From: Ancylomarina euxina
GTDB taxonomy: Bacteria; Bacteroidota; Bacteroidia; Bacteroidales; Marinifilaceae
NCBI RefSeq assembly: GCF_003863355.1
Contig: NZ_QQWG01000003.1
Coordinates: 124,001 to 188,000 of the forward strand
Direction of reading: 5' to 3'
Length of the DNA: 64,000 bases
Position numbers and translations under genes: made by a program. Of the stretch, positions 41,393 through 50,076 are shown piece after piece. The first letter of the stretch is position 1; every line of letters starts with the position of its first letter. The notes beneath the pieces were generated by a model. The model had not been told where the DNA came from. It worked only from the letters and a program-made list of their open reading frames with translations, and did no database searches.

Positions 41393-43624
41393 TTAACTGT
41401 ATTCTTCGATATTCTCGATTCGTCTTACATTGTCGAGACCTTTAATTTTGATGAGTTTCTTCATCAGGTTGTTTAAGTCTTCTGTATTATGCACATAGAG
41501 ATGTATCAAGCCCTCAAAAACGCCATCGTGACTTTCAAAATGGATGGATCTCATGTTAACATGATGATCTTTTGAGATGATGGAAGTGATATCGTTAACG
41601 ATTCCGATTTTATCGATGCCATTTAGTTCAATAATGGCCAGAAATGACATTAAACGATGACTGGTCCAGTTAGCTTCAAGAATTCTATCGCCTTGGCTTG
41701 ACATCAATTTAAGGGCATTGGGACATTTTCTTTTGTGAATAGTGACATTATTTGCCATATCAACATAACCAACTACATCATCGCCTGGGATAGGTTTGCA
41801 ACAAGTTGCAATCTTATATTTTTCCTCAGACATGGTTTCTTCCAAAAGGAAAGGTTTCTTTTTATCAATTTCAGGCTTACTATCTAGCTTGTCTGGTGTT
41901 TCTTTTTTTTCGTCGCTACCAAACAATTGTAGTTTCCAGTATTTGATAAATTTATTTTTTGACTTCTTTTTAACAATACCTTCTATTTCTTCAAGCTTTA
42001 GTTTCGAAGATCCAAAGTTTAAGAAGAGTTCATCTTTATTTGTGAACTGATAGTGTTCCATCAGTTTTTTTGTCGCTTTTGAATTTAATATTAGGCCAAT
42101 ACTTTGGAGATGTTCTTCTAATATTTTATTCCCAGCACGAATTAATCGCTTTCTATCATCTTTAAACTCAGCTTTTATTTTTGATTTTGCTTTAGCTGTT
42201 ACGACATATTCTAGCCATTCGGGTTTAGGCTTTTGTTTATTGGATGTTAAGATTTCTACCTGATCCCCGCTGCGAAGAATGGTATTAAGAGAAACAAGCT
42301 TATGATTGACTTTAGCGCCAATGCATTGGTTTCCTATATCAGTATGAATTTCGTAAGCAAAATCTAAAGCACTAGCATGCTTAGGTAGTGTTTTGATTAA
42401 GCCTTTGGGTGTGAAAACTTGAATTTCCTGAGAGAATAAGTTTAAACGGAATTCATCAAGAAAAGCTAAAGCATCAGATTCTGGGTTTTCTAAAATTTCT
42501 CGAACATCCTTAAGCCATTTGTCTAGTTCTGACTCACTGTCTGTATTATACCTTGAGTGAGCAATAAAACCTCGTTCAGCAATTTCATTCATTCTATTCG
42601 AACAAATCTGAATTTCAACCCATTTACCGAATGGTCCCATAGCTGTCATGTGCAGAGCCTCATAGCCATTAGCTTTAGGTGTACTCATCCAGTCGCGAAT
42701 ACGTTCGGGTTTAGGTTTGTAGATATCTGTAATCAAAGAATAAATATTCCAGCACTGATTCTTTTCAGGAACATCTTCTTGGGGTTTAAAAATAACTCTT
42801 ATTGCAGGTAGATCGTAGATATCTTCTATCTTAATCTTATGGTTTTCAATTTTATTCCAGATTGAAAAAATAGAGCGAGGACGATCTATAACCGTGCAAA
42901 TAATATTATTATCATTTAAACGTTTCTTAATTGGTTGAATTATCTGGTCTATAACTAACTCTTGTTCAGCTTCTTTGTTTCTTATTTTTTCAGCAATATT
43001 TTTATAATCCTCCGGATGTTCATACATCAAACTTAAATCTTCAAGTTCTGATTTTATCTTGTATAGACCTAAACGGTGGGCAAGTGGAGCAAAGAGGAAT
43101 AGGGTTTCGCCAGCAATTTTCATTTGCTTACGGAGAGGCATGGAACTTAGCGTTCGCATATTGTGCAGGCGGTCAGCAATTTTGAGGATAATCACGCGAA
43201 TATCATCAGAGAGTGTTAGTAACATCTTTCTGAAGTTCTCAGCTTGCATAGATGTTTGCTGATTGAAAGCACCAGATATTTTTGTTAGCCCATCAACTAT
43301 TGCTGCTACTTTGTCGCCAAAATGATGCGCAATATCTTCGACAGTATAATCAGTATCTTCAACAACATCATGTAATAAAGCAGCGACAATAGATTTTGTT
43401 CCAAGACCTATTTCTTTTGCTGCGATTTCAGCAACTTCAATAGGGTGTATAATATAAGGTTCTCCAGATTTACGACGCACACCTCTATGAGCGTCCCATG
43501 CAAAATGGAATGCCTTTTCTATCATTGCTTTTGTTTCAGGCGTGTTGCTTCTTTTACAACTTGCCAAAAGCTTCTGATAGCTTGCTAGTATTAATTCTTT
43601 ATCTTGTTGGGTTTCAACAGTCAT
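41393..43624 (-). CDS. Bifunctional (p)ppGpp synthetase/hydrolase (RelA/SpoT)
   Basis: This 743-residue protein has an HD hydrolase domain (about 25-190, with HPIEVAEIAA, LLHDVVEDTDYT and RLHNMRTL), a synthetase domain (about 240-365, with RDWMSTPKANGYEALH and VEIQI), a TGS domain (about 405-465, starting VFTPKGLIKTLP), a helical region with a conserved TCCKPIPGD, and a C-terminal ACT domain (about 665-743). The hydrolase residues and the synthetase Asp, Tyr and Glu are present, so both activities are plausible. Some synthetase positions differ from the common pattern (VEIQICS instead of VEIQIRT). It probably makes and removes the starvation alarmone. Confidence 0.95.
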   Translation of the reverse strand: MTVETQQDKELILASYQKLLASCKRSNTPETKAMIEKAFHFAWDAHRGVRRKSGEPYIIHPIEVAEIAAKEIGLGTKSIVAALLHDVVEDTDYTVEDIAHHFGDKVAAIVDGLTKISGAFNQQTSMQAENFRKMLLTLSDDIRVIILKIADRLHNMRTLSSMPLRKQMKIAGETLFLFAPLAHRLGLYKIKSELEDLSLMYEHPEDYKNIAEKIRNKEAEQELVIDQIIQPIKKRLNDNNIICTVIDRPRSIFSIWNKIENHKIKIEDIYDLPAIRVIFKPQEDVPEKNQCWNIYSLITDIYKPKPERIRDWMSTPKANGYEALHMTAMGPFGKWVEIQICSNRMNEIAERGFIAHSRYNTDSESELDKWLKDVREILENPESDALAFLDEFRLNLFSQEIQVFTPKGLIKTLPKHASALDFAYEIHTDIGNQCIGAKVNHKLVSLNTILRSGDQVEILTSNKQKPKPEWLEYVVTAKAKSKIKAEFKDDRKRLIRAGNKILEEHLQSIGLILNSKATKKLMEHYQFTNKDELFLNFGSSKLKLEEIEGIVKKKSKNKFIKYWKLQLFGSDEKKETPDKLDSKPEIDKKKPFLLEETMSEEKYKIATCCKPIPGDDVVGYVDMANNVTIHKRKCPNALKLMSSQGDRILEANWTSHRLMSFLAIIELNGIDKIGIVNDITSIISKDHHVNMRSIHFESHDGVFEGLIHLYVHNTEDLNNLMKKLIKIKGLDNVRRIENIEEYS

Positions 43625-43919
43625 ATGTTACTCATTTATATTAATCGTAAAAACAAATCGGGAAAATCAAAAGGTGATTTTATATAGAAGCTGTTGTTGA
43701 AAAAAGAATCTATTTTCGAGATGTTTGTTTTAAGTGATTTATAAAATTAGTTAAAACTACCGATTTTCCTGCTTGTTTAGATAATTTATTTAGACCCATT
43801 ATTCTTAATTTTGAGAAAATACTTAAATAAACTTCTCAATTGTGAGACGCTAGAATTAAACAGAAATAAAAATGAGTAACCAGCCTTAGCTAATTGCTCA
43901 GAATTAGATCCATTTTTAT

Positions 43920-45212
43920 TTAGGCTTTATTTTCTCCAACAACAACCTCATAGAGATCTTCCTCTTTGAAATAAGTGTTTGCTAGTTCCATTATTTTCTG
44001 AGATGAAGTTCCCTTAATTTCTTGAAGGAATTTCTCGTAATATGAATTATCAAATCCGAAAGGAAGATTTCCTCTTAGGCTTTCTGACAATGCAAACGGA
44101 CTGTCAAAGCTTCTAAGTATCTCACCAGAGAAAAAGTTCTTTACAAGAATTAGTTCTTCTTCAGGAACCAATTCTACTCTCAAACGACTTATTTCCTTGT
44201 AGATTTCAGAGATAGCCGCCTTGCATACATCTTTTCCAACTTCAGTAACAATTGCAAAATGACCTGATTTAAGGTGTGAAAGCAAAAGAGAGTTGATACC
44301 ATAGGTATAACCTTTGTCTTCGCGGATGTTTTGCATCAATCGAGAACCGAAGTAGCCTCCAAGTACAAGGTTGAGAAGCATGATACCTGCAAAATCGGGA
44401 TGTGTTTTGTTAAAAAGAGGTCGACCAATTCTAATTGATGATTGTACGGCATCTTTTTTAAGAACAAATACTTTCTTTTCATTAGAAATTTGGAATTCGT
44501 GCTTGATTTCGATATTAGACGATTTTGTGCTCCAAGCTGAAGCACCAAAACGATCTTCTATCTTAGAGAGTATTGAATTATCCATTTTCCCAGAAACGAT
44601 AATTCTACAATTATCAGATGTATACCGATCTTTATAATACGTTTTAATATCGTCCAACTGAACTTCGTCGAAAGCACTTGCCTTAAAAATATTGGCATAA
44701 GGATGCTTTTCGCCATAAATAAGGCTATTGAATTTTTCTTTAGCTAAGGCATTCGTTTTCTCTCTATTTACAAGATAACTTTGTTTTTTATTGCTGAGTA
44801 TAGTTTTGAATTCTTTCTTAGGGAAAGTGGGGCGTTTAATAATTTCCTCAAGTAAATCCAGTGTTTCATCCAGATACTTATTGAGGGTATATAGACACAC
44901 GCTAGCGTCATGCTGACTGTTATTGTAAGCAATATATGCACCATAAAAGTCAAACTTTTCGGCAAGCTGAGCAGCTGAATATTTTTCTGTTCCTTCGTTG
45001 AGCATAGAATTACAAGTGCCGGCAATTAGAGGCAATTTTTGATGCCATATTCCTGCATTAAATATCATCTCAATTTTAAGGACATCCTGACTTCCACCAG
45101 AAATAATATGGACAGGAATCTCATTACTCAAAACTTCTTGTTTTGATTTTGGGATATCTACATGCTCAATTGTTTTAAACTGAGGAGGTAGGTTGCGATT
45201 CAATTTCTCCAT
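43920..45212 (-). CDS. M16 family protein without zinc motif (partner subunit)
   Basis: This 430-residue protein is related to M16B peptidases but lacks the HxxEH zinc motif at the expected place (the sequence there reads NSMLNEGTEKYS). The C-terminal half retains the partner-type segment GYTYGINSLL. It starts with an ATG that overlaps the stop of the upstream M16 gene by one base (TAATG), which indicates tight coupling. In such pairs one subunit holds the metal and the other completes the chamber. The substrate is unknown. No signal peptide is seen. A loose hairpin follows at about 43868-43915. Confidence 0.88.
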   Translation of the reverse strand: MEKLNRNLPPQFKTIEHVDIPKSKQEVLSNEIPVHIISGGSQDVLKIEMIFNAGIWHQKLPLIAGTCNSMLNEGTEKYSAAQLAEKFDFYGAYIAYNNSQHDASVCLYTLNKYLDETLDLLEEIIKRPTFPKKEFKTILSNKKQSYLVNREKTNALAKEKFNSLIYGEKHPYANIFKASAFDEVQLDDIKTYYKDRYTSDNCRIIVSGKMDNSILSKIEDRFGASAWSTKSSNIEIKHEFQISNEKKVFVLKKDAVQSSIRIGRPLFNKTHPDFAGIMLLNLVLGGYFGSRLMQNIREDKGYTYGINSLLLSHLKSGHFAIVTEVGKDVCKAAISEIYKEISRLRVELVPEEELILVKNFFSGEILRSFDSPFALSESLRGNLPFGFDNSYYEKFLQEIKGTSSQKIMELANTYFKEEDLYEVVVGENKA

Positions 45213-46453
45213 TATTGTTTTTTTGCGTGGTAATAAAGTGTGGAACAATTCTCTTTAATAAGAATTTTCTGAGCCATTTTTTGTAGGTCATCTGTGCTAA
45301 CCTTATTATATTTTTCGACTTCAAGATTGATATCTTCTGCTTGCCCTGTGATTTCATGTTGGGCAATATTCATAGCCTTGTTTAAGAAACTAATCTCAGA
45401 GAAAACCAGTGAAGATTCAATTTTGTTTTTCACCTTTTGTAGTTCATATTCATCAGCTTTAGTTGCAGATACTTCATCAAGAACTTCCCAGATGGCTTTT
45501 TCTGCATCTTCCATGCTCACACCTTCAGTTAGCTTACCACTGATGACAAACAAACCTGGCTCAAAATCGCCAGTCAAATAAGCGTCTATGGTTGAGAAAA
45601 GGTTCTTCTCTTTTATAAGCGTTTGAAATATGCGAGATGATTGTCCGTTTGATAATATGTCAGAAAGTAAGTCGACCTTGTAGTAATCCTGATCGATACG
45701 GCTTCCCATATGAAAAGCCATATAGATGGCATCATAAGGGACATCTCTTTCGAGGTGAAGAGAGCGGAATTCTGTTTGTTTGGGTTCCACAGGTAAATTG
45801 CGAGCCGCAATTTCTCTGCGTTCAATTGGTCCAAACCACTTTTCCGCAAGACGTTTAACTTCATCAGTCTCAATATTGCCTGAAACAACCAATACCGCAT
45901 TATTAGGTGCATAATGATGAAAGAAAAAATCTTTAACATCTTGCAACTGGGCATTTTCAATATGCTCTATACATTTTCCAATTGTTGACCATTGGTATGG
46001 ATGTTTCTTGTATGCTAAGGGACGAAGGTGTAGCCAAACATCACCATAAGGTTGGTTGAAGTAGTGCTGTTTAAACTCTTCGATAACAACCGCCTTTTGA
46101 ACATCTAAACTTTTTTGAGTAAAAGCCAAACTTAGCATTCGGTCAGACTCTAGCCAGAAACCAGTTTCAAGATTTTCCTTAGGAACAGTTAGATAATAAT
46201 TTGTGACATCATTATTGGTCCAAGCATTATTATCACCTCCAACTTGTTGAAGAGGTTCATCGTAGTTTGGGATATTTACTGAACCACCAAACATGAGATG
46301 CTCGAAAAGATGAGCGAAGCCAGTTTGTTCTGGATTTTCATCTTTGGCACCAATATTATATAGGATATTAACTGCAGCTAAAGGCGTTGAAGCGTCTTTA
46401 TGCACAATTACCTTGAGTCCATTGTCAAGCGTAAATTTATCGAATTCAATCAT
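45212..46453 (-). CDS. M16 family zinc protease, catalytic subunit
   Basis: This 413-residue peptidase of the pitrilysin/M16B type has the inverted zinc motif HLFEH (His48, Glu51, His52) near the N-terminus and the third-ligand region further on. The segment NNDVTNYYLTVP and GNIETDEV are typical. It has no signal peptide, so it is probably cytosolic or exported by an unusual route. It is translated just before its inactive-looking partner, with stop and start codons overlapping. The pair probably forms a heterodimeric clamshell that degrades peptides. Confidence 0.93.
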   Translation of the reverse strand: MIEFDKFTLDNGLKVIVHKDASTPLAAVNILYNIGAKDENPEQTGFAHLFEHLMFGGSVNIPNYDEPLQQVGGDNNAWTNNDVTNYYLTVPKENLETGFWLESDRMLSLAFTQKSLDVQKAVVIEEFKQHYFNQPYGDVWLHLRPLAYKKHPYQWSTIGKCIEHIENAQLQDVKDFFFHHYAPNNAVLVVSGNIETDEVKRLAEKWFGPIERREIAARNLPVEPKQTEFRSLHLERDVPYDAIYMAFHMGSRIDQDYYKVDLLSDILSNGQSSRIFQTLIKEKNLFSTIDAYLTGDFEPGLFVISGKLTEGVSMEDAEKAIWEVLDEVSATKADEYELQKVKNKIESSLVFSEISFLNKAMNIAQHEITGQAEDINLEVEKYNKVSTDDLQKMAQKILIKENCSTLYYHAKKQ

Positions 46454-46536
46454 TTTGATATTTTAAATTCAGAAAGCTCATTTCTTCTTCTGCCTAATTG
46501 TTAAGCAAGATTAAAGCTAGCTTTTCTTAAAATTTA

Positions 46537-47496
46537 TTAGAATTGGTATTTAGATTGTACTGATTGCAGAATTTCAAGTTCTTGTTTGTATTCAGCCATC
46601 ATCTCATTCATAATTGTGGATACAGGCTGGATGGCTTTTATCATTGCTCCAACTTGACCAATTTCTAATTCACCTTCCTCAAGATCTCCTTCGAACATTC
46701 CTTTTTTGGAGCGTCCTTTACCAAGTATTTCTCTCATCTCTTCTGGAGAAGCTCCGCGGCACTCAGCCTCATAAACTTGCTCGAAGAATTTGTTCTTTAT
46801 TAATCGAGTTGGTGCTAACTTCTTAAGAGCAAGTTTTGTTCCACCTTCCTCTAATTTTACAATAGCTTCTTTGAAGTTGATGTGAGATGAGGATTCTTCG
46901 GATGCAGCAAATCGAGTCCCAATTTGAACACCATCAGCGCCTAAACTTAGTGCTGCTAGAATGCTTTTACCACAGCCAATACCGCCAGCAGCGATTAAGG
47001 GTAAGTTAGTTGCTGTTCTAACATTTGGAATTAGCGTCAAAGTCGTTGTTTCTTCACGACCATTGTGACCACCAGCTTCAAATCCTTCAGCGACAATAGC
47101 ATCAACACCAGCCTCTTCGCATTTTTTAGCAAAGAACGCACTAGATACAACATGTACAACGGTAATACCGTGTTCTTTTAAAAATGGGGTCCATTTTTTT
47201 GGGCTACCTGCGGAAGTAAAAACGATTTTGATTCCTTCTTCAACGATGATATTCATAATTTTATCCATTTCAGGATAAAGAAGAGGTACATTAACCCCGA
47301 AAGGTTTATGACACGCAGCTTTTGCTTTTTGGATATGTTCCTGGAAGATATCTGGGTGCATAGATCCAGCACCAATTAATCCTAAACCTCCAGCATTACT
47401 AACTGCTATGGCAAGCTTCCATCCTGAGCACCAGACCATTCCGCCTTGAATGATAGGTTTTTCGATTCCAAAAAGTTGAGTGATTCTATTTATCAT
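46537..47496 (-). CDS. NAD(P)H-dependent flavin oxidoreductase (nitronate monooxygenase/FabK family)
   Basis: This 319-residue FMN-dependent TIM-barrel starts with RITQLFGIEKPIIQGGM, typical of the family. It has GVNVPLLYP, GFEAGGHNGREE with the likely catalytic His, AAGGIGCGKSILAAL and LGADGVQIGTRF, the last two forming the FMN phosphate site. The family includes nitronate monooxygenases and the enoyl-ACP reductase FabK; I lean to neither. It lies 83 bp upstream of the M16 pair on the same strand. A CAAAATTA on the plus strand at 47572-47579 gives a minus-strand -7 element TAATTTTG. Confidence 0.9.
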   Translation of the reverse strand: MINRITQLFGIEKPIIQGGMVWCSGWKLAIAVSNAGGLGLIGAGSMHPDIFQEHIQKAKAACHKPFGVNVPLLYPEMDKIMNIIVEEGIKIVFTSAGSPKKWTPFLKEHGITVVHVVSSAFFAKKCEEAGVDAIVAEGFEAGGHNGREETTTLTLIPNVRTATNLPLIAAGGIGCGKSILAALSLGADGVQIGTRFAASEESSSHINFKEAIVKLEEGGTKLALKKLAPTRLIKNKFFEQVYEAECRGASPEEMREILGKGRSKKGMFEGDLEEGELEIGQVGAMIKAIQPVSTIMNEMMAEYKQELEILQSVQSKYQF

Positions 47497-47520
47497 GATT
47501 ATTGTTTACAGATTGTGTGC

Positions 47521-47559
47521 AAAAAAAAGACACGAAGAAAAACAAGCTTCTTGTGTCTT
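47521..47559 (-). terminator. Rho-independent terminator after the YceI gene
   Basis: On the minus strand AAGACAC pairs with GTGTCTT, with a further GAAG/CTTC pairing across a two-base bulge, and a run of T follows. It lies between the YceI gene and the flavin oxidoreductase gene. Confidence 0.8.
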
Positions 47560-47605
47560 ATTGTATGTTGGCAAAATTAGGAAAAATCTTTGGATATGAC
47601 TGATA

Positions 47606-48232
47606 TTAAGGATTAAGATTAGAACTTAGCATGTCTTCTGATAATTTTTGTTTTGAAGTGAAATTCAGTGAATATAGAATCTTGATTTCATCTGCAGTTG
47701 AAATAGCTCCTAAAAATGCAGTAGGTGCTTCAATTTTAAAATTAGACATGTTAAGATCAATATGTCCAGTTAGGTTCAGTTTCTTTTTTCCTAAGAAATT
47801 ACCATTTATGGGTAATTTAACATCTTGTGATTGACCTGAAATAACAAGGGTCCCTATCGCAAAGGCATTAAAACTTGTTGCTTTATGATTTCTAATTGTA
47901 ATTTTCTTTAATAAGAAACTTATGAAAGGGTATTTAGTCAACTTAAGAGCTTTGTGGGCCTTTTTCTCCATAGTACTTTCCTTACTTTTTAATCTGATTC
48001 CTTCAATTTTAAACTGAATATCTTTAAGGTCTTTAATTGTGTTGTTTGGAAGTTCATAGTCTGAAACCTGGGGTTGAAATTCTACATGCATCTCCCAATC
48101 ATGAATATTTGAAGTCCTAAATACACGTATAGAGCTTGATTCAGGAATAAGTTGGATACTGTTTTGAGCAATTGCAGAATTACTTATTAAAATAAACAAA
48201 ATGAGTAAGGTCTGTATATGTCTGAAATGCAT
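47606..48232 (-). CDS. YceI family periplasmic protein
   Basis: This 208-residue protein has a signal peptide (about residues 1-22, ending NSAIAQ) and a YceI lipocalin-like beta-barrel domain. The barrel includes IRVFRTSNIHDWEM near the N-terminus, KYPFISFLLKKI, and the final LNMSNFKIEAPTAF. YceI proteins bind long-chain isoprenoid-like lipids in the periplasm, but the ligand here is not known. It is a single-gene unit with a terminator on its downstream side. Confidence 0.88.
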   Translation of the reverse strand: MHFRHIQTLLILFILISNSAIAQNSIQLIPESSSIRVFRTSNIHDWEMHVEFQPQVSDYELPNNTIKDLKDIQFKIEGIRLKSKESTMEKKAHKALKLTKYPFISFLLKKITIRNHKATSFNAFAIGTLVISGQSQDVKLPINGNFLGKKKLNLTGHIDLNMSNFKIEAPTAFLGAISTADEIKILYSLNFTSKQKLSEDMLSSNLNP

Positions 48233-48322
48233 ATGAATAAGAATTAATAGTTATTACTGAAGATTATCCAATTTAAGCAATATTTTTCTCTTGTAAGTCA
48301 TAACTTTTATCATGGCTTGAAT

Positions 48323-48366
48323 CAAAAAAAAATCCCCTACTTGATTTTCACATCAAATAGAGGATA
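48323..48366 (-). terminator. Rho-independent terminator after the small membrane-protein gene
   Basis: On the minus strand a long stem with two mismatches (ATCC/CTA/TTGAT with its complement, about 48332-48365) is followed by a run of nine T. It starts 23 bp after the stop codon at 48388. Confidence 0.85.
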
Positions 48367-48387
48367 ATGGTATGCATATTTTATGCT

Positions 48388-48870
48388 TTATTTGTTTCTA
48401 AAGTCATTCATTCTTTTAATCTCAAGACCTTTGTGTTTGCCTATCACTTTAATGAAATCTAATATTTCTTTATTAAAACGGATAGCAAGATGTCTTAGTT
48501 TAAATGGAAACAAACTATCATCGTTTTTTGTGAAGAGGAAGTAATTGGGTTTGTATTCTATCTCTTTAATTTCATCCCAGAATATAGTTTGTTCCTTATT
48601 AAATACACCTTTTTTAATACTTATCCGTTCTTCATCAATTAGTATAAAAGCTTTCCCAAAAATCTTAGCAAAAGGAATGCCTGTTCCTTCGAGTATGAAT
48701 AATGATCCTAGTAGAAAGATGGCGATCAGGTAAATGATATCAAACGTTTCGAAACTCTGTTCAATATAAATTTTTGAACTGATTAATAATGTAATTAGTA
48801 CCATGTGTAGCGCTCCTACAATTGTTTTGACAGTAGATTTCTGAACTAATAAATCTTTTTCAAATTTCAT
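48388..48870 (-). CDS. Small membrane protein with PH-like C-terminal domain
   Basis: This 160-residue protein has two N-terminal transmembrane helices (about 14-34 and 42-60) and a C-terminal soluble domain with alternating strands and a final helix (ISIKKGVFNKEQTIFWDEI, then EILDFIKVIGKHKG). The layout resembles small bacterial PH-like proteins. I recognise no catalytic motif and assign no function. It is a single-gene unit with a terminator. Confidence 0.75.
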   Translation of the reverse strand: MKFEKDLLVQKSTVKTIVGALHMVLITLLISSKIYIEQSFETFDIIYLIAIFLLGSLFILEGTGIPFAKIFGKAFILIDEERISIKKGVFNKEQTIFWDEIKEIEYKPNYFLFTKNDDSLFPFKLRHLAIRFNKEILDFIKVIGKHKGLEIKRMNDFRNK

Positions 48871-48993
48871 ATCATCTATATTTTTGTATTTGAAGATAAT
48901 GATAATTATTTATATGTATGGTTCTGAGAAGTAAGATTTTATGTTTTCATATTTAAATTCTATTTTATGACTTTGGTTTGTTAATTAACGTGT

Positions 48994-50055
48994 TTACTTC
49001 TCATCATCCAAAGCCCGCCAAAGATCAAGATAGATCGGAAGGTGATCACTAAATCCACCATGATATTTATAACCGATATAGGTTCTAAAAGGGCGTCTAC
49101 CCTTATATGAATTATCTGTTTCTAATAAATAATCAGGAGCAAATAGATGCATGTTTTTAGGCTGTACTTGTAAAATACCATTTGCATTCATCAGAGCACC
49201 TGAAACTATAAACTGGTCTAACATACCCCAAACACCTTGGTATTTGTGAGATGCTATTGAGTTATTTTTTTCTAGAAAAGAGGCTAAGTTATATAGATCA
49301 TTATCTTTAAATTCTTTGTTCGGAACACTAGCTTTTAACGTTTTAGAAAGGGATTTATTGTTGGGGTAATCGTTAAAATCACCCATGATGATAATTTTTG
49401 CCTTTGAACATTGGTTGAATATTGAATCGACCTTCCTCCTGAGGAGGTTAGCAGCAGCTAATCGTTTATATTCTGATTCGAGTTGTCCTCCCCATCTTGA
49501 TGGCCAATGATTGACAAATAGGTGTAATGTATCGTCGGTGTGTGTTGCCCCTTTTACATATAATATCTCTCGAGTGGTGGAGTGATCAGAACCGTCATAC
49601 GTTAGTTTTAGGAATAATGTATCGAGAGGGAAGAAGCGATCTTCTTGATATAATAGAGCAACATCGATACCTCTATGATCGGGAGATTCTTTGTGAATGA
49701 TTTTATACCGAGCTTTTTTTAAGGGTGTAGCGTATAAAATTCCATTTAAAGTTCTTTTGTTTTCTATTTCGCATAATCCGATAATTTCGGGAAGTTCCCA
49801 ACCTCCGACTGCCATAATAACTTTTGCGATTTTTGAACATTTGTCTTGGTATTTCTTCCAAGTCCAAAATTTTTTACCTTGAGGTAAGAATTCGGCATCA
49901 TTTTTTAAACTGTCATCTTTGGTATCGAAAAGATTTTCAACATTGTAAAATAGAATTCGATAATCTGATCGTAACTCGTCCATTTCCGATTTTGATTGGG
50001 AAAAGGAGTTAAATGTGGAAATTAAAATCAATAAAAAACAGAGATTATTTTTCAT
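48994..50055 (-). CDS. Secreted endonuclease/exonuclease/phosphatase (EEP) family protein
   Basis: This 353-residue protein has a signal peptide (about 1-19, ending NSFSQ) and a complete EEP domain. The active-site motifs are LFYNVENLFD, GLCEIEN with the metal-binding glutamate, DHRGIDVAL, VNHWPSRWGG, MGDFNDYPNN and the final GFSDHLPIYLDL. It could be a nuclease or a phosphodiesterase acting on phospholipids or sugar phosphates. It lies 21 bp downstream of the beta-helix lipoprotein gene and is the last gene of the adhesin unit. Secretion to the periplasm follows from the signal peptide; no T9SS sorting domain is seen. Confidence 0.9.
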   Translation of the reverse strand: MKNNLCFLLILISTFNSFSQSKSEMDELRSDYRILFYNVENLFDTKDDSLKNDAEFLPQGKKFWTWKKYQDKCSKIAKVIMAVGGWELPEIIGLCEIENKRTLNGILYATPLKKARYKIIHKESPDHRGIDVALLYQEDRFFPLDTLFLKLTYDGSDHSTTREILYVKGATHTDDTLHLFVNHWPSRWGGQLESEYKRLAAANLLRRKVDSIFNQCSKAKIIIMGDFNDYPNNKSLSKTLKASVPNKEFKDNDLYNLASFLEKNNSIASHKYQGVWGMLDQFIVSGALMNANGILQVQPKNMHLFAPDYLLETDNSYKGRRPFRTYIGYKYHGGFSDHLPIYLDLWRALDDEK

Positions 50056-50076
50056 TGTAAGTTCAATAAAATGAGA

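Noticed and set aside
41393-43624. Idea that the (p)ppGpp synthetase domain is degenerate
   Set aside because: VEIQICS differs from VEIQIRT, but the Asp, Tyr and Glu needed for catalysis are present, so loss of activity is not supported.
48994-50055. T9SS sorting domain on the EEP-family enzyme or the beta-helix lipoprotein
   Set aside because: Neither C-terminus has the conserved strand pattern; the lipoprotein is anchored by its cysteine instead.
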